A DNA stretch of 64,000 nucleotides from positions 1-64,000 of the forward strand of contig SRJI02000011.1 in the NCBI GenBank assembly GCA_005473895.2, written 5' to 3'. Numbering within the stretch: the first letter of the stretch is position 1; each line of letters opens with the position of its first letter. The notes under the pieces are model-generated. The model saw nothing but the letters and a program-made list of their open reading frames with translations. It had not been told where the DNA came from and did no database searches. Position numbers and translations under genes: made by a program. The stretch is from Carideicomes alvinocaridis. GTDB lineage: Bacteria > Pseudomonadota > Alphaproteobacteria > Rhodobacterales > Rhodobacteraceae. Positions 45,945 through 56,248 of the stretch are shown here, piece by piece.

Positions 45945-46985
45945 TCAGCCTCCCATCGCGTAGCGGGCCCAGAAGGCACCGAGGATTTCGAATTTCGCGA
46001 GGAACGACACCAGCACCACCCAGGCCAGCGACAGCGGCAGGAAGACCTTCCAGCCGATCCGCATGAGCTGGTCGTAGCGGTAGCGGGGGGTGATGGCCTT
46101 GACCATCGCGAAGATGAAGAAGACGAATATGATCTTCAGCAGGAACCACAGGATGCCGTCGGGCAGGCCCGGGATGGGCGACAGCCAGCCGCCGAAGAAC
46201 ATCAGCGACATCAGCGCGCACATCAGCACGATGGCCACGTATTCGCCGATCATGAACAGCAGGAACGGGGTGGAGGAATATTCCACCTGGTAGCCCGCAA
46301 CGAGTTCCGATTCCGCCTCCGGAAGGTCGAAGGGCGGACGGTTGGTTTCCGCCAGCGCCGAGATCAGGAAGAGGAAGAGCATCGGCAGGTGCGGCAGCCA
46401 GTACCAGTTCAGCAGGCCGAGGTCGCCGTCCTGCGCCCGCACGATGTCCCCGAAGTTCATCGAGCCGGTGGAGATGATGACGCCGACGATGATCAGGCCG
46501 ATCGACACCTCGTAGGAAATCATCTGTGCTGCGGAGCGCAAGCTGCCCAGGAAGGGGTACTTGGAGTTCGACGCCCAGCCGCCCATGATCACGCCATAGA
46601 CCTCGAGCGAGGAGACGGCGAAGACGTAGAGGATCGCGACGTTGATGTCGCTGACCACCCAGCCGTCGTTGAAGGGGACCACGGCCCAGGCCACCATCGC
46701 CATCACGATGGAGACCATCGGCGCGAGGAAGAAGACCGCCTTGTCGGCGCCGGCCGGGACGATGATTTCCTTCACCGCGTATTTCAGGAAGTCGGCAAAG
46801 CTTTGCAGCAGGCCGAAGGTGCCCACCACGTTGGGCCCGCGGCGCATCTGCACGGCGGCCCAGATCTTGCGGTCGGCATAGAGCAGGAAGGCCAGAGCAA
46901 GCAGCAGCGGCACCAGCACCAGAAGCACCTGCCCGACGATGAGCAGGGCGATACCGAGCGGATTGGTTGTGAAGAATTCTACCAT
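45945..46985 (-). CDS. nuoH: NADH-quinone oxidoreductase subunit H
   Basis: A 346-residue membrane subunit that links the peripheral arm to the membrane arm and forms part of the quinone tunnel. Characteristic segments are [18 protein letters not shown], the [20 protein letters not shown] loop at the quinone site, and the [11 protein letters not shown] region near the C-terminus. The start at 46985 follows a purine-rich GAGGGA. An open frame continues to 47192 but lies inside the small gene upstream. Confidence 0.97.
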   Translation of the reverse strand: MVEFFTTNPLGIALLIVGQVLLVLVPLLLALAFLLYADRKIWAAVQMRRGPNVVGTFGLLQSFADFLKYAVKEIIVPAGADKAVFFLAPMVSIVMAMVAWAVVPFNDGWVVSDINVAILYVFAVSSLEVYGVIMGGWASNSKYPFLGSLRSAAQMISYEVSIGLIIVGVIISTGSMNFGDIVRAQDGDLGLLNWYWLPHLPMLFLFLISALAETNRPPFDLPEAESELVAGYQVEYSSTPFLLFMIGEYVAIVLMCALMSLMFFGGWLSPIPGLPDGILWFLLKIIFVFFIFAMVKAITPRYRYDQLMRIGWKVFLPLSLAWVVLVSFLAKFEILGAFWARYAMGG

Positions 46986-46993
46986 CGGTCCCT

Positions 46994-47392
46994 CTACACC
47001 ATCGGTATTCCGTTTTCCGCGCAGGCGGCGGCGACGACTTCCGCGTCGATCGTCTTGAGTCCCTCGGGCAGCGCGGGCGAGATGGTGTAAACAGCATCCG
47101 CGCGCCAGAGGCCACCCTCTTTGCTCACATTCGTGCGCACATGTCGCGCAAATCCGTAGCCCCGGATCAGCGTGTATTGCGCCGCGGCACATTCCGCGTA
47201 GTCCGACAGGTCGTCATTGCCCCGCGCACCGCGCATGGCGACGTGGAAATTGACCAGGTCCCCGTCCAGCAGGCGGGTTTCGACGCCCTTGTAGTCAGGC
47301 TCGAACGGGGTGTCGCCCGGCTCCCCGCCCTCGGCGCAGCCGGACGCCCCGCCCGCGAGCAGGCCCAGCGATATGAGCATCGCCGGCCGCAT
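46994..47392 (-). CDS. Probable lipoprotein or exported protein between nuoG and nuoH
   Basis: A 132-residue protein with a hydrophobic N-terminus and a lipobox-like end (GGASGC, Cys19). It has two further cysteines, Cys68 (DYAEC) and Cys124 (AAAC), near the middle and end, which could form a disulfide in the periplasm. The rest is acidic and soluble. ATG 47392 overlaps the nuoG stop by one base (TGATG); a GTG one codon upstream is equally possible. I do not know the family. Its position inside the nuo operon repeats at two other junctions (49966 and 54121). Confidence 0.8.
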   Translation of the reverse strand: MRPAMLISLGLLAGGASGCAEGGEPGDTPFEPDYKGVETRLLDGDLVNFHVAMRGARGNDDLSDYAECAAAQYTLIRGYGFARHVRTNVSKEGGLWRADAVYTISPALPEGLKTIDAEVVAAACAENGIPMV

Positions 47393-49425
47393 CACTCCGC
47401 CGCCATCGCCTTCCCGGCCCGGTCTGCCGCGTTGGACGACAGCTCGGCCATCAGGGCGCTAGCGCGCGCGATGGGGTTGGTCAGGTAGAAATCGCCAAGC
47501 GCGTGGCGGAAGGTCGCCTTGCCCAGAGTGCCGGTTTCCAGCGGTTGCCAGGTGTTTTCCGGGACCACGTCGATCTCGGTCAGGTGCGGCACGGCCTCGA
47601 TCAGCGCGCGGCGCAGTTGCGCCAGGCTGTCCCAGGGCTGCTGCGCGCCGGCCTCGGCCGAAAGGGCCCGCAGGATCGCCCAGTTCTCTTTCGCCTCGCC
47701 CGGGGGGAAGCCCGCACGGAGCGCAAGCTGCGGCCGGCCCTCGGTATTCACGAAGAGCCCCGATTCCTCGGTATAGGCGGCGCCCGGCAGGATCACGTCG
47801 GCCCGGTGCGCGCCACGGTCGCCATGGCTGCCCTGGTAGATGACGAAGGGGCCGCCATCCTCGCCGCGCGCGATCTCGATCTCGTCGGCGCCGAGGTTGT
47901 AGACCACGTCCGCCCCGTCCATCGCGGCCTCCATCCCGCCTTCGGTGACGGCGCCCACATCCATGGCGCCGACCCGGCTGGCGGCAGTGTGCAGCACGAG
48001 GAATTTCGATTCCGTCAATTCGGCGAATTTCATCGCGTGGCCCAGCACGGCGGCGCCATCGGCCTCCTGCAGGGCGCCCTGCCCGATCACCACGACGGTA
48101 TTCTTGTCCCTGGCGCCCGCGTGATCGCGGGTCAGCAGCTCGGCCAGCGCCGCACGGTCCTGGCCGCGGCTGTAATATTCATAGGTCAGTTCGGCATCGG
48201 GGCCAATCACGCCGACCTTGGCGCCGCGCAGCCATGCCTTGCGGATCCGCGCGTTCAGCACCGGCGCCTCGACGGCGGGGTTTGTGCCGATCAGCATGAT
48301 GGTCTCGGCGCTTTCCAGATCCTCGACCGTCGCCGTGCCGACATAGCCGGAACGGTTGCCCGCGGGCAGCCGGGCCTTGTCGGTGCGGCACTCGACGTTG
48401 CCGCCCAGCCCCTCGACAAGGTTTTTCAGGCTGAACGCCGCCTCGGTCGGGGCAAGGTCGCCGACGAGACCCGCCAGCTTCTTCGCGCCCTTCATGGCCT
48501 CGGCCACCTTCGACAGCGCCTCGGGCCAGGTCGCGGGACGCAGCTTGCCGTTCTCGCGGATATAGGGCCGGTCCAGCCGCTGGCGGCGCAGCCCGTCCCA
48601 GACAAAGCGCGTCTTGTCCGAGATCCATTCCTCGTTCACGCCGTCATGGTTGCGGGGCAGGATGCGCATGACCTCGCGCCCCTTGGTGTCCACCCGGATG
48701 TTGGAGCCGAGCGCGTCCATCACGTCGATGGTCTCGGTCTTGGTCAGCTCCCAGGGCCGCGCGGTGAAGGCGTAGGGTTTCGACACCAGCGCGCCGACCG
48801 GGCAGAGGTCGATGATGTTGCCCTGCAGGTTCGAATCCAGCGTCTCGCCCAGATAGGCGGTGATCTCGGCGTCCTCGCCACGGCCGGTCTGGCCCATGGT
48901 GAAGATGCCCGCCACCTCGGAGGTGAAGCGCACGCAGCGGGTGCAGGAGATGCAGCGCGTCATGTGCGTTTCCACCAGCGGGCCGAGGTCCAGATCCTCG
49001 GTCGCCCGCTTGGGTTCGCGGTAGCGCGAGAAATCCACGCCATAGGCCATGGCCTGGTCCTGCAGGTCGCATTCGCCGCCCTGGTCGCAGATCGGGCAGT
49101 CGAGCGGGTGGTTGATGAGCAGGAACTCCATCACCCCCTCGCGGGCCTTCTTGACCATCGGGCTGTTGGTGCGGACGGTGGGCGGCTCGCCATCCTTGCC
49201 GGGGCGCAGGTCGCGCACCTGCATGGCGCAGGAGGCGGCCGGCTTCGGCGGGCCGCCCACGACCTCCACAAGGCACATCCGGCAATTGCCGGCGATGGAC
49301 AGACGTTCGTGGTAGCAGAAACGGGGGATCTCCACCCCGGCCTGTTCGCAGGCCTGGATGAGGGTCATCGCCCCCTCTACCTCGATCTCCTGATCGTCGA
49401 TGATGATCTTGCGTAGGTCAGCCAT
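47392..49425 (-). CDS. nuoG: NADH-quinone oxidoreductase subunit G
   Basis: A 677-residue subunit of the peripheral arm. The N-terminal 2Fe-2S site is [15 protein letters not shown] with a fourth Cys in [27 protein letters not shown] carries the His-ligated N5 cluster, and [10 protein letters not shown] with CPVGAL gives N4. The rest is the molybdopterin-oxidoreductase-like domain without cofactor. The coding region begins at 49425 with [12 protein letters not shown], 6 nt after the DUF5333 gene stop. Confidence 0.97.
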   Translation of the reverse strand: MADLRKIIIDDQEIEVEGAMTLIQACEQAGVEIPRFCYHERLSIAGNCRMCLVEVVGGPPKPAASCAMQVRDLRPGKDGEPPTVRTNSPMVKKAREGVMEFLLINHPLDCPICDQGGECDLQDQAMAYGVDFSRYREPKRATEDLDLGPLVETHMTRCISCTRCVRFTSEVAGIFTMGQTGRGEDAEITAYLGETLDSNLQGNIIDLCPVGALVSKPYAFTARPWELTKTETIDVMDALGSNIRVDTKGREVMRILPRNHDGVNEEWISDKTRFVWDGLRRQRLDRPYIRENGKLRPATWPEALSKVAEAMKGAKKLAGLVGDLAPTEAAFSLKNLVEGLGGNVECRTDKARLPAGNRSGYVGTATVEDLESAETIMLIGTNPAVEAPVLNARIRKAWLRGAKVGVIGPDAELTYEYYSRGQDRAALAELLTRDHAGARDKNTVVVIGQGALQEADGAAVLGHAMKFAELTESKFLVLHTAASRVGAMDVGAVTEGGMEAAMDGADVVYNLGADEIEIARGEDGGPFVIYQGSHGDRGAHRADVILPGAAYTEESGLFVNTEGRPQLALRAGFPPGEAKENWAILRALSAEAGAQQPWDSLAQLRRALIEAVPHLTEIDVVPENTWQPLETGTLGKATFRHALGDFYLTNPIARASALMAELSSNAADRAGKAMAAE

Positions 49426-49431
49426 TCCCGC

Positions 49432-49842
49432 TCACTTTGCTTTCAGTAGGGCCCCGATCCGGCTGCCCTTGTCGATCTCCTGACGGCCGAGCCGGCAGAG
49501 ATCCTCTTTCTTCTTCGGATCGAAGCCACGTGCCTTCACGTAGGATTCGCCGCGTTGACGCATGCGCTGCTTCTCGGCCTTGCTTTCCACGTAGGCCTCG
49601 ATCTCGTCGCTGGTGTAGCCCATGTTCTGGGCCTTCAGCTTGAGCGAGGCGAGAAAGGCGTAGCCCTTGATCATGCGCGGTGAAATCTGGCCGCACTTGT
49701 CGCTGATCTCGATCGCGAGCGCGACCCACAGCATGTTGTCGTCGATCTCGCGGACCTCGCGCAGCGGTGTCTTGGCGGAGACCGACCCGGCGGCCACCGA
49801 AACGGCGAGGATCAGCGAGGTTGCGAAGGTCTTCATGCGCAT
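49432..49842 (-). CDS. DUF5333-like exported protein upstream of nuoG
   Basis: A 136-residue protein with a signal peptide (about residues 1-23, SVSA-K) and a soluble, helical, charged mature part. Two cysteines, Cys50 (SDKCGQ) and Cys116 (EDLCRLG), are the only ones and may form a disulfide. The pattern matches my memory of DUF5333, a Rhodobacteraceae family found in nuo operons. The start at 49842 is set by AAAGGAG eight bases upstream; this ribosome site lies inside a hairpin (49850-49869). Function unknown. Confidence 0.8.
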   Translation of the reverse strand: MRMKTFATSLILAVSVAAGSVSAKTPLREVREIDDNMLWVALAIEISDKCGQISPRMIKGYAFLASLKLKAQNMGYTSDEIEAYVESKAEKQRMRQRGESYVKARGFDPKKKEDLCRLGRQEIDKGSRIGALLKAK

Positions 49843-49849
49843 GTGGTCA

Positions 49850-49869
49850 CTCCTTTGAACGCAAAGGAG
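49850..49869 (-). promoter_or_regulatory. Hairpin that hides the ribosome site of the DUF5333 gene
   Basis: CTCCTTTG-4 nt-CAAAGGAG forms an 8-bp perfect stem whose 3' arm on the minus strand is the ribosome binding site AAAGGAG. Free RNA would thus be poorly translated unless the hairpin opens, for example by ribosomes coming from upstream. Confidence 0.6.
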
Positions 49870-49883
49870 CCGGCCGACCGGCC

Positions 49884-49910
49884 CGCTCCATCTCTGGTCG
49901 AGATGGAGCG
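49884..49910 (-). terminator. Hairpin inside the nuo operon
   Basis: A 10-bp perfect stem (CGCTCCATCT/AGATGGAGCG) with a 7-nt loop, in the 123-nt gap between the lipoprotein gene and the DUF5333 gene. No T run follows, so it may be an attenuator or an RNA processing site. Confidence 0.45.
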
Positions 49911-49965
49911 CGCGCGCGGCGATATGCAATAACACCGCGGCGAAATGCATGATATGACGGCATTC

Positions 49966-50322
49966 TTAGTCATATGCGCAGTTCCCCCGGAAATGCGCGG
50001 TATTGTCGGAGATGCCCAGCGACGCGACCGGCGCGTCCGGGCCCACCAGCCACTCGATATCGGAGGAGCCGTAGTTCGCGATGCAGTACTTGATGCCCTC
50101 GTAGCGCGCCGATTCCCGCGCCCCCTCGAGGCTGGCCGAAACCGGCGAGACGGCGACCGCGAACTGGTTGCGCCGGCCGTCGATCTTCTTCGCCAGCTTG
50201 GAGCGGAACTGCACCCCTTCGAAGGCGACGCGGTTCGCTTCGCGCGCGCCGGTGCAGGCCCCGAGCGCGAGGCTCGCGGTCAGCGCCGCCATGAGGGTGA
50301 GGACAGGGGCCCGCATCCGCAT
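49966..50322 (-). CDS. Lipoprotein between nuoF and the DUF5333 gene
   Basis: A 118-residue protein with a good lipobox (LALGAC, Cys23). Mature residues include FEGVQFRSKLAKKIDGRRNQFAVAV-type segments, read in two parts at about 34-43 and 44-58, and two cysteines, Cys80 (IKYC) and Cys115 (GNC). The ATG overlaps the nuoF stop by one base (TGATG), exactly as at the nuoG/46994 junction. The protein should be anchored to the periplasmic side of the inner membrane or to the outer membrane. Family unknown to me. Confidence 0.8.
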   Translation of the reverse strand: MRMRAPVLTLMAALTASLALGACTGAREANRVAFEGVQFRSKLAKKIDGRRNQFAVAVSPVSASLEGARESARYEGIKYCIANYGSSDIEWLVGPDAPVASLGISDNTAHFRGNCAYD

Positions 50323-51620
50323 CACTCCGCCGCGACCGCGCTGACGCGGCCGGTCTTCTGGGCCTTGATGCGGTCCTCGATCTCGTCGCGGAAGTTGCGG
50401 ATCAGGCCCTGGATCGGCCAGGCCGCCGCGTCGCCGAGCGCGCAGATCGTGTGGCCCTCGACCTGCTTGGTGACGTCGAAGAGCATGTCGATCTCTTCCA
50501 CCTCGGCCTCGCCGCGCACCAGCCGGTCCATGACCCGCATCATCCAGCCCGCGCCTTCGCGGCAGGGGGTGCACTGGCCGCAGCTTTCGTGCTTGTAGAA
50601 TTTCGACAGCCGCCAGATCGCCTTGATGATGTCGGTCTGCTTGTCCATCACGATGACGGCCGCGGTGCCCAGCCCCGATTGCAGGTCGTTGCGCAGGTAG
50701 TCGAAATCCATGATCGCGTCGCGCATCTTCTCGCCCCGGACACAAGGCACGGAGGACCCGCCGGGGATCACAGCGAGAAGGTTGTCCCAGCCGCCGCGGA
50801 TGCCGCCGCAATGGGTCTCGATCAGCTCCTCGAAGGAGATCGACATCGCGTCCTCGACCACGCAGGGCCGGTTCACGTGGCCCGAGATGGCATAGACCTT
50901 GGTGCCCGCGTTGTTCTGCCGCCCGAAGGAGGAGAACCAAGAGGCGCCGCGCCGCAGGATGGTCGGCACCACGGCGATGGATTCGACGTTGTTCACCGTG
51001 GTCGGGCAGCCGTAGAGGCCCGCACCCGCCGGGAAGGGCGGCTTCATCCGGGGCATGCCCTTCTTGCCTTCGAGGCTTTCCAGCAGCGCGGTTTCCTCGC
51101 CGCAGATATAGGCCCCTGCCCCGTGGTGCAGGTAAAGGTCGAAATCCCAGCCGGAGCCGGCGGCGTTCCGGCCCAGAAGCCCCTTGTCATAGGCCTCGTC
51201 GATGGCTTCCTGCAGCGCCTCGCGCTCGCGGATATATTCGCCGCGGATGTAGATGTAGCAGGCATGGGCATTCATCGCGAAGGACGCGATCAGACAGCCC
51301 TCGATCAGCGTGTGCGGATCGTGGCGCATGATCTCCCGGTCCTTGCAGGTCCCGGGCTCCGATTCGTCGGCATTGACCACCAGGTAGGCGGGGCGGCCGT
51401 CCGACTCCTTGGGCATGAAGGACCACTTCAGGCCCGTGGGGAAGCCCGCGCCGCCGCGGCCGCGCAGCCCGGAGGCCTTCATCTCTTCCACGATCCACTC
51501 GCGGCCCTTCTTGATCAGGTCGCCGGTCCCGTCCCAGTGCCCACGCGCCTTCGCGCCCGCGAGCGTCCGGTCGTGCATCCCGTAAAGGTTGGTGAAGATG
51601 CGGTCTTCGTCCTTCAGCAT
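50322..51620 (-). CDS. nuoF: NADH-quinone oxidoreductase subunit F
   Basis: A 432-residue subunit that binds NADH, FMN and cluster N3. Motifs are [16 protein letters not shown] near the N-terminus (FMN/NADH), [19 protein letters not shown] and the cluster motif [12 protein letters not shown]. It starts 8 nt after DUF5337 ends. It ends with the one-base overlap to the lipoprotein gene. Confidence 0.97.
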   Translation of the reverse strand: MLKDEDRIFTNLYGMHDRTLAGAKARGHWDGTGDLIKKGREWIVEEMKASGLRGRGGAGFPTGLKWSFMPKESDGRPAYLVVNADESEPGTCKDREIMRHDPHTLIEGCLIASFAMNAHACYIYIRGEYIREREALQEAIDEAYDKGLLGRNAAGSGWDFDLYLHHGAGAYICGEETALLESLEGKKGMPRMKPPFPAGAGLYGCPTTVNNVESIAVVPTILRRGASWFSSFGRQNNAGTKVYAISGHVNRPCVVEDAMSISFEELIETHCGGIRGGWDNLLAVIPGGSSVPCVRGEKMRDAIMDFDYLRNDLQSGLGTAAVIVMDKQTDIIKAIWRLSKFYKHESCGQCTPCREGAGWMMRVMDRLVRGEAEVEEIDMLFDVTKQVEGHTICALGDAAAWPIQGLIRNFRDEIEDRIKAQKTGRVSAVAAE

Positions 51621-51628
51621 CGCTCAAG

Positions 51629-51862
51629 TCATCCTTCGTTGTCCCGGCGCTTGCGCCAGATCTGATAGGTCACCACCAGCGCCCAGAAGAGCGCGGCAAG
51701 CACGGCGAAATCCACCAGGAACGCGTAGCGGCCCGGCAGCCCGATCCGGGGGCCCAGCCATTGCATGACGATCCAGAAACACATCGAGCCGGCAATGACC
51801 AGAGCGGCCATGCGTCCCTGACGTGCGATCTTTTCGTCCGTCTCCCGGCTCACGCCTGTCAT
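51629..51862 (-). CDS. DUF5337-like small membrane protein upstream of nuoF
   Basis: A 77-residue protein with two membrane segments (about residues 18-37 and 43-66) between charged ends (SRETDEKIARQGR and WRKRRDNEG). It matches DUF5337, seen in Rhodobacteraceae nuo operons. The start at 51862 overlaps the stop of the helix-hairpin-helix gene (ATGA). It may be a small accessory subunit of complex I, which is inference from position. Confidence 0.8.
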   Translation of the reverse strand: MTGVSRETDEKIARQGRMAALVIAGSMCFWIVMQWLGPRIGLPGRYAFLVDFAVLAALFWALVVTYQIWRKRRDNEG

Positions 51863-52713
51863 TCCTTCTTTGTCCCGCCCGCGGCGAGGGTCTTGGCCTG
51901 TTCCACCCATCCGTCACGGGTGACGCGGCCGCGAAAGCCTTTCAGGTTCTCGTCCATCCAGGCCACCTCGGCCGGGCCCCAGGCCGCGACCTGGTCGTAA
52001 TGGTAGATGCCGTGGTCGTTTAGCACCTCGGCCAGCTTGGGCCCCACGCCCTTGATCTTCTTCAGGTCGTCCGCACCACCCTTGCGCGGCGATTTCAGGC
52101 CCCGGGGGCGCTCCCCCGCCACGTCGGCGGCGACTTCGGACGCGCCGGCGGCGCCCGGCGCGGGCTCCGCGTCGGACTTGGTCGCATCCGCCGCCGGGCC
52201 GGCCTGGGCCTCGACCTCGGAGGTTCCGGTTGCCGCAGTCGCCTGCTTCGGCTCGGCCTTCTCCGCGGCGGGCTTGGCGGGTGCGGCCGCTTGCCTGGGC
52301 GCATCCGCATCCGTCTTGTCGGAGACCTCGTCCCGGGCGTCCGCCACGTCATCCTCGGCCGCGACATCGGTGTCGGGCTCCGCGGCGGGGCGCGCCGGGG
52401 CGGCGGGTTCGGGTCGCGAAGGGCTGGCATTGCCGCTGCGGGCGGTGACCGTGTCGGGCGCGCGCGCCGCCGAGACCGTCCCGGCCCCGACCATCCGGGC
52501 CGGCGCGTGTTCGGCCAGCGCCGGCGGCTCCACCCCGTAAAGCCAGTTGAAGACGAGACCCAGGAGAACCGCCGTCAGCAAGGCGAGGAAGATCGCGGCA
52601 CCCCAGCCATGGCCGGCCACCGCGCCGACGAAGATCAGCGTCAGCACGCCGATGGCGCCTGCCAGGGCCCAACGCTTGCCCGCGCTGCCGCTTGTCTGTG
52701 TTGCCTTGCTCAT
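51859..52713 (-). CDS. Membrane-anchored helix-hairpin-helix protein in the nuo operon
   Basis: A 284-residue protein with two N-terminal membrane helices (about residues 15-35 and 38-58), then a long disordered stretch rich in Ala, Pro, Glu and Asp (about 60-210). It ends in a helix-hairpin-helix module (about 213-275, DDLKKIKGVGPKLAEVL, then GIYHYDQVAAW). The same module ends NuoE, with about 42 of 63 residues identical by eye. It may bind NuoE or another partner at the membrane; the fold often binds nucleic acid, but a protein-interaction role is more likely here. No named homologue is known to me. Confidence 0.85.
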   Translation of the reverse strand: MSKATQTSGSAGKRWALAGAIGVLTLIFVGAVAGHGWGAAIFLALLTAVLLGLVFNWLYGVEPPALAEHAPARMVGAGTVSAARAPDTVTARSGNASPSRPEPAAPARPAAEPDTDVAAEDDVADARDEVSDKTDADAPRQAAAPAKPAAEKAEPKQATAATGTSEVEAQAGPAADATKSDAEPAPGAAGASEVAADVAGERPRGLKSPRKGGADDLKKIKGVGPKLAEVLNDHGIYHYDQVAAWGPAEVAWMDENLKGFRGRVTRDGWVEQAKTLAAGGTKKE

Positions 52714-52783
52714 CCTCGCGTCTCCCTGATCAGTCCATCCGGTCCTTCTCGATCTTAACACCTTTCCTCACGGGCAAGGAGCC

Positions 52784-53950
52784 TCAGCCCTTTTCGCCCT
52801 TGTCGAGCGCCTTGGCCTGCCCGACCCAGTCGTCGCGGCTAACCCGGCCCTTGAAGCCCTCGAGATTGTCGTCGACCCAGGCGACTTCCTCGTCCGTCCA
52901 AGCCGCGATCTGGTCGTAGTGATACACGCCCATCCCGTGAAGCTGCTGTTCCAGCTTGGGGCCGACGCCCTTGAGCCGTTTCAGGTCGTCCGCCTTGCCC
53001 TCGCGCGCCTCGGTCAGGAGGGTCGGCTTGGTGCCGGCGCTGGCATCGGCGTGACCCTGTGCGGCCTGCGACCGGGTGGCCGCCGGCTTGGTGACCTTGC
53101 CGTTGGTCACGTCCTCGTCGGGCCGGCCCTTTTCGGTCGCTTCCGCTTCCTGCTCGGTCACGCCGGTCTCGTCCACGGTTTCGCCCTTGCCCGGGCGGGG
53201 GTCGGCCTGCGGGCCCTTCTCCTGCCCGTCGGGCGTGTCGCTCAGGTCGCGCCAGGGGGTGCGCAGCGGCACCTCGGTGCCGTCGATGCGCTTGACCGTG
53301 TCGCCGATATCGGTCGCCAGCTGGACCGAGGCGTTGTACTGCGTCCGGCCGCTGTCGAAGTCCTTGAGCGAGGTGAGTCCGCTTTCCGGCTCCGAGGCGT
53401 AGCGGCCGTTCTGCGGCCCGGGCGTGGGCACCTTGCCCGCCGCCAGCTCGTCGAGGATCTCGCCCAGCCGCTCCTCGGTCAGGTCCTCGTAGTAATCCTT
53501 GCCGATCTGGGCCATGGGCGCGTTGGCGCAGGCCCCGAGGCACTCCACCTCTTCCCAGGAGAACTTGCCATCGGCCGAGACCTCGTGCGCGCCGACGCCC
53601 ATCTTCTTCTGGCAGACCGCCATCAGCCCCTCGGCGCCCATGATCATGCAGGAGGTGGTGCCGCAGACCTGCACATGTGCCACCGAACCCACGGGCTGCA
53701 GCTGGAACATGAAGTAGAAGGTCGCCACCTCGAGCGCGCGCATGTAGGCCATGCCCAGCATCTCGGCCACGTGTTCGATCGCCGGGCGGGACAGCCAGCC
53801 CTCCTGCTCCTGGGCGCGCCACAGGAGAGGGATCACGGCGCTGGCCTGGCGGCCCTCCGGGTACTTGGTGATCTGGGCCTCGGCCCAGGCCTGGTTGTCG
53901 GGCGTGAAGGCGAAGCTTTCGGGTTGCTCGTGGTGAAGACGGCGCAGCAT
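52784..53950 (-). CDS. nuoE: NADH-quinone oxidoreductase subunit E with C-terminal helix-hairpin-helix tail
   Basis: A 388-residue form of the 24 kDa subunit carrying cluster N1a. The thioredoxin-like domain fills about residues 1-170 with cluster ligands Cys96, Cys101, Cys137 and Cys141. A long polar linker (about 175-315) follows, then a helix-hairpin-helix module (about 319-388, [19 protein letters not shown]). Canonical NuoE has about 170-240 residues; R. capsulatus NuoE is known to be long. The C-terminal part is shared with the protein encoded at 51859-52713. Confidence 0.95.
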   Translation of the reverse strand: MLRRLHHEQPESFAFTPDNQAWAEAQITKYPEGRQASAVIPLLWRAQEQEGWLSRPAIEHVAEMLGMAYMRALEVATFYFMFQLQPVGSVAHVQVCGTTSCMIMGAEGLMAVCQKKMGVGAHEVSADGKFSWEEVECLGACANAPMAQIGKDYYEDLTEERLGEILDELAAGKVPTPGPQNGRYASEPESGLTSLKDFDSGRTQYNASVQLATDIGDTVKRIDGTEVPLRTPWRDLSDTPDGQEKGPQADPRPGKGETVDETGVTEQEAEATEKGRPDEDVTNGKVTKPAATRSQAAQGHADASAGTKPTLLTEAREGKADDLKRLKGVGPKLEQQLHGMGVYHYDQIAAWTDEEVAWVDDNLEGFKGRVSRDDWVGQAKALDKGEKG

Positions 53951-54120
53951 GTCAGTAGATCCCCATGGCCGGCGTCGCGGCCTTCGTCAGCATCGGCAGG
54001 TGGCGGGCGGGTGCCGGGAGGCGGGACGCGCGACCCTCGGCTGCCCGGTCGGCAGTCAGGTCATCCCGGTGACATCCCGTCTTGCTCCGCACGCTCTGCC
54101 TTTCCTCGTTTCGGTTGGTC

Positions 54121-54411
54121 TCAGGCCGCGCAGGGCCCGGCGATGAGCCGGACGCCGCCATCGGCGAGGCGCTCGGCCTGGCCGCGCGCGAGTTTCAGTT
54201 CGGTGATGGAAATCGCCTGTTCCCGGGTCAGCCCGGCCTGGAATTCCACCGCGCGATAATCGCTTTCGCCCACCATCTGGCAGCCGATGGAGGCGGCGGC
54301 GGTATCGTAGGCCTCCACATCCGTTTCCTCGACGCCCTCGGGCATCATCCCGAGACAGCCGGCCAGCAGGCCCGCCACGGGCAGAAGGGCAAGCGTTCTG
54401 AGCAAGGTCAT
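54121..54411 (-). CDS. Lipoprotein between nuoD and nuoE
   Basis: A 96-residue protein with a textbook lipobox (GLLAGC, Cys19). The mature part holds an acidic stretch ([12 protein letters not shown]) and a helix with [22 protein letters not shown], plus Cys44 and Cys94. The start at 54411 overlaps the nuoD stop (ATGA). It should be membrane-anchored on the periplasmic face. Function unknown; its place in the operon is the only clue. Confidence 0.82.
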   Translation of the reverse strand: MTLLRTLALLPVAGLLAGCLGMMPEGVEETDVEAYDTAAASIGCQMVGESDYRAVEFQAGLTREQAISITELKLARGQAERLADGGVRLIAGPCAA

Positions 54412-55640
54412 CTGTCCACCTCCCCGAAGACGATGTCGAGCGTCCCGATGATCGCCGCGATATCGGCAAGCTGGTGCCCCTTGGAGACGTGATCCATGGC
54501 CTGCAGGTGCAGGAAGCCGGGCGCGCGGATCTTGGCGCGGTAGGGCCGGTTCGTGTCGTCGGCCACGAGGTAGACGCCGAATTCGCCCTTGGGCGCCTCG
54601 ACCGCGCAATAAACCTCGCCCGCGGGGACGTGGAAACCCTCGGTATAAAGCTTGAAGTGGTGAATCAGCGCTTCCATCGAGCGTTTCATCTCGCCCCGGC
54701 GCGGCGGGCTGAGCTTGCCGCGGGTCATCACCTCGCCCTGGTTCTCGGGCTGGCGCAGCATCTCGCAGGCCTGCAGGATGATCTTGGTCGACTCGCGCAT
54801 CTCGGCCATGCGGACGAGGTAGCGGTCGTAGCAATCGCCGTTCTTGCCCACGGGGATCTGGAAGTCGAACTCGTCGTAGCATTCGTAGGGCTGCGAGCGC
54901 CGCAGGTCCCAGGCGAGCCCCGAGCCGCGCACCATCACGCCGGAGAAGCCCCATTCGAGGATCTCTTCCTCGGTCACCACGGCGATGTCGGCGTTGCGCT
55001 GCTTGAAGATCCGGTTCTCGGTCAGCAGCTCGTCGATGTCATCGACCTTGGAGGGGAATTCCTTGGCCCAGGCCTCGATATCGTCGATCAGCTGCGGCGG
55101 CAGGTCCTGGTGCACGCCGCCCGGCCGGAAATAGGCCGAGTGCAGCCGCGCGCCGCAGGCCCGCTCGTAGAAAATCATCAGCTTCTCGCGTTCCTCGAAG
55201 CCCCAGAGCGGCGGCGTCAGGGCGCCCACGTCCATGGCCTGCGTGGTCACGTTCAGCAGGTGGTTCAGGATGCGCCCGATCTCGGAATAGAGGACGCGGA
55301 TGATCTGGCCGCGGCGCGGCACCTCCACGCCCGTCAGCTTCTCGATGGCGAGGCACCAGGCATGTTCCTGGTTCATCGGCGCCACGTAGTCCAGCCGGTC
55401 GAAATAGGGCAGGTTCTGGAGGTAGGTGCGGCTTTCCATCAGCTTCTCGGTGCCGCGGTGCAGCAGGCCGATATGCGGATCGCACCGCTCCACGATCTCG
55501 CCGTCAAGCTCCAGCACGAGGCGCAGCACGCCGTGCGCCGCCGGGTGCTGCGGGCCGAAGTTCAGGTTGAAGTTGCGGATCTTCTGTTCGCCCGTCTGGG
55601 CGTCCTCGTAGCCGCGGGGGTTGGGCGAGCCGTCCATCAT
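54408..55640 (-). CDS. nuoD: NADH-quinone oxidoreductase subunit D
   Basis: A 410-residue subunit that forms the quinone-binding pocket with NuoB. Segments include [21 protein letters not shown] near the N-terminus, [12 protein letters not shown], and the quinone-site [11 protein letters not shown]-like region (read here [16 protein letters not shown]). It has the usual length. nuoC overlaps its start by 4 nt (ATGA). Confidence 0.97.
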   Translation of the reverse strand: MMDGSPNPRGYEDAQTGEQKIRNFNLNFGPQHPAAHGVLRLVLELDGEIVERCDPHIGLLHRGTEKLMESRTYLQNLPYFDRLDYVAPMNQEHAWCLAIEKLTGVEVPRRGQIIRVLYSEIGRILNHLLNVTTQAMDVGALTPPLWGFEEREKLMIFYERACGARLHSAYFRPGGVHQDLPPQLIDDIEAWAKEFPSKVDDIDELLTENRIFKQRNADIAVVTEEEILEWGFSGVMVRGSGLAWDLRRSQPYECYDEFDFQIPVGKNGDCYDRYLVRMAEMRESTKIILQACEMLRQPENQGEVMTRGKLSPPRRGEMKRSMEALIHHFKLYTEGFHVPAGEVYCAVEAPKGEFGVYLVADDTNRPYRAKIRAPGFLHLQAMDHVSKGHQLADIAAIIGTLDIVFGEVDR

Positions 55641-56248
55641 TTCGCGCCTTCCTCACTCTTCTCGTCCCCGGGCAGGATGTAATCCGCCCCTTCCCACGGG
55701 CTCATGAAGTCGAACTGCCGGTATTCCTGCACCAGGCTGACGGGTTCGTAGACGACGCGCTTCTGCTCTTCGTCGTAGCGGACCTCGGTATAGCCGGTGG
55801 TCGGGAAATCCTTGCGCAGCGGGAACCCGCGGAAGCCGTAATCGGTCAGCAGCCGCCGCAGGTCGGGGTGGCCGGAGAAGAGGATGCCGAACATGTCGAA
55901 CACCTCCCGCTCGAACCAGTTGGCCGAGGGGTGGACCGAGATGATCGAGGGCACCATTTCCTCTTCGCGCACCGAAAGCCGCAGGCGGATGCGCTGGTTC
56001 TGGTACATCGACAGGAAGTGGTAGACCACGTCGAACCGTTTCGGCCGGTCCGGGTAATCCACCGCCGTGATGTCCACCAGCGTGGAGAAGCGGCAGGTCG
56101 GGTCGGTCTTCAGAAACTCGACGAAGCCCACGATGTTCGCGGGCGCCACGTCGATGTTCAGCTCGCCATAGGAGACATCCCAGGCGATGACGCAATCCGC
56201 GCGCCGGCCCTCGATATGCTGGCCAAGTTCCTTCATCGCCTCGCTCAT
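55637..56248 (-). CDS. nuoC: NADH-quinone oxidoreductase subunit C
   Basis: A 203-residue subunit of the connecting module. It contains the 30 kDa signature ERE(V)[33 protein letters not shown] (seen across residues about 113-147). It is a separate gene here, not fused to nuoD as in E. coli. Overlaps of 4 nt tie it to nuoB and nuoD. Confidence 0.97.
   Translation of the reverse strand: MSEAMKELGQHIEGRRADCVIAWDVSYGELNIDVAPANIVGFVEFLKTDPTCRFSTLVDITAVDYPDRPKRFDVVYHFLSMYQNQRIRLRLSVREEEMVPSIISVHPSANWFEREVFDMFGILFSGHPDLRRLLTDYGFRGFPLRKDFPTTGYTEVRYDEEQKRVVYEPVSLVQEYRQFDFMSPWEGADYILPGDEKSEEGAK

Noticed and set aside
53951-54120. A possible mini-gene in the gap between the lipoprotein gene and nuoE
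   Set aside because: Only a 13-codon frame with a start near nuoE is seen, and a longer frame is Arg/Pro-rich; no support.
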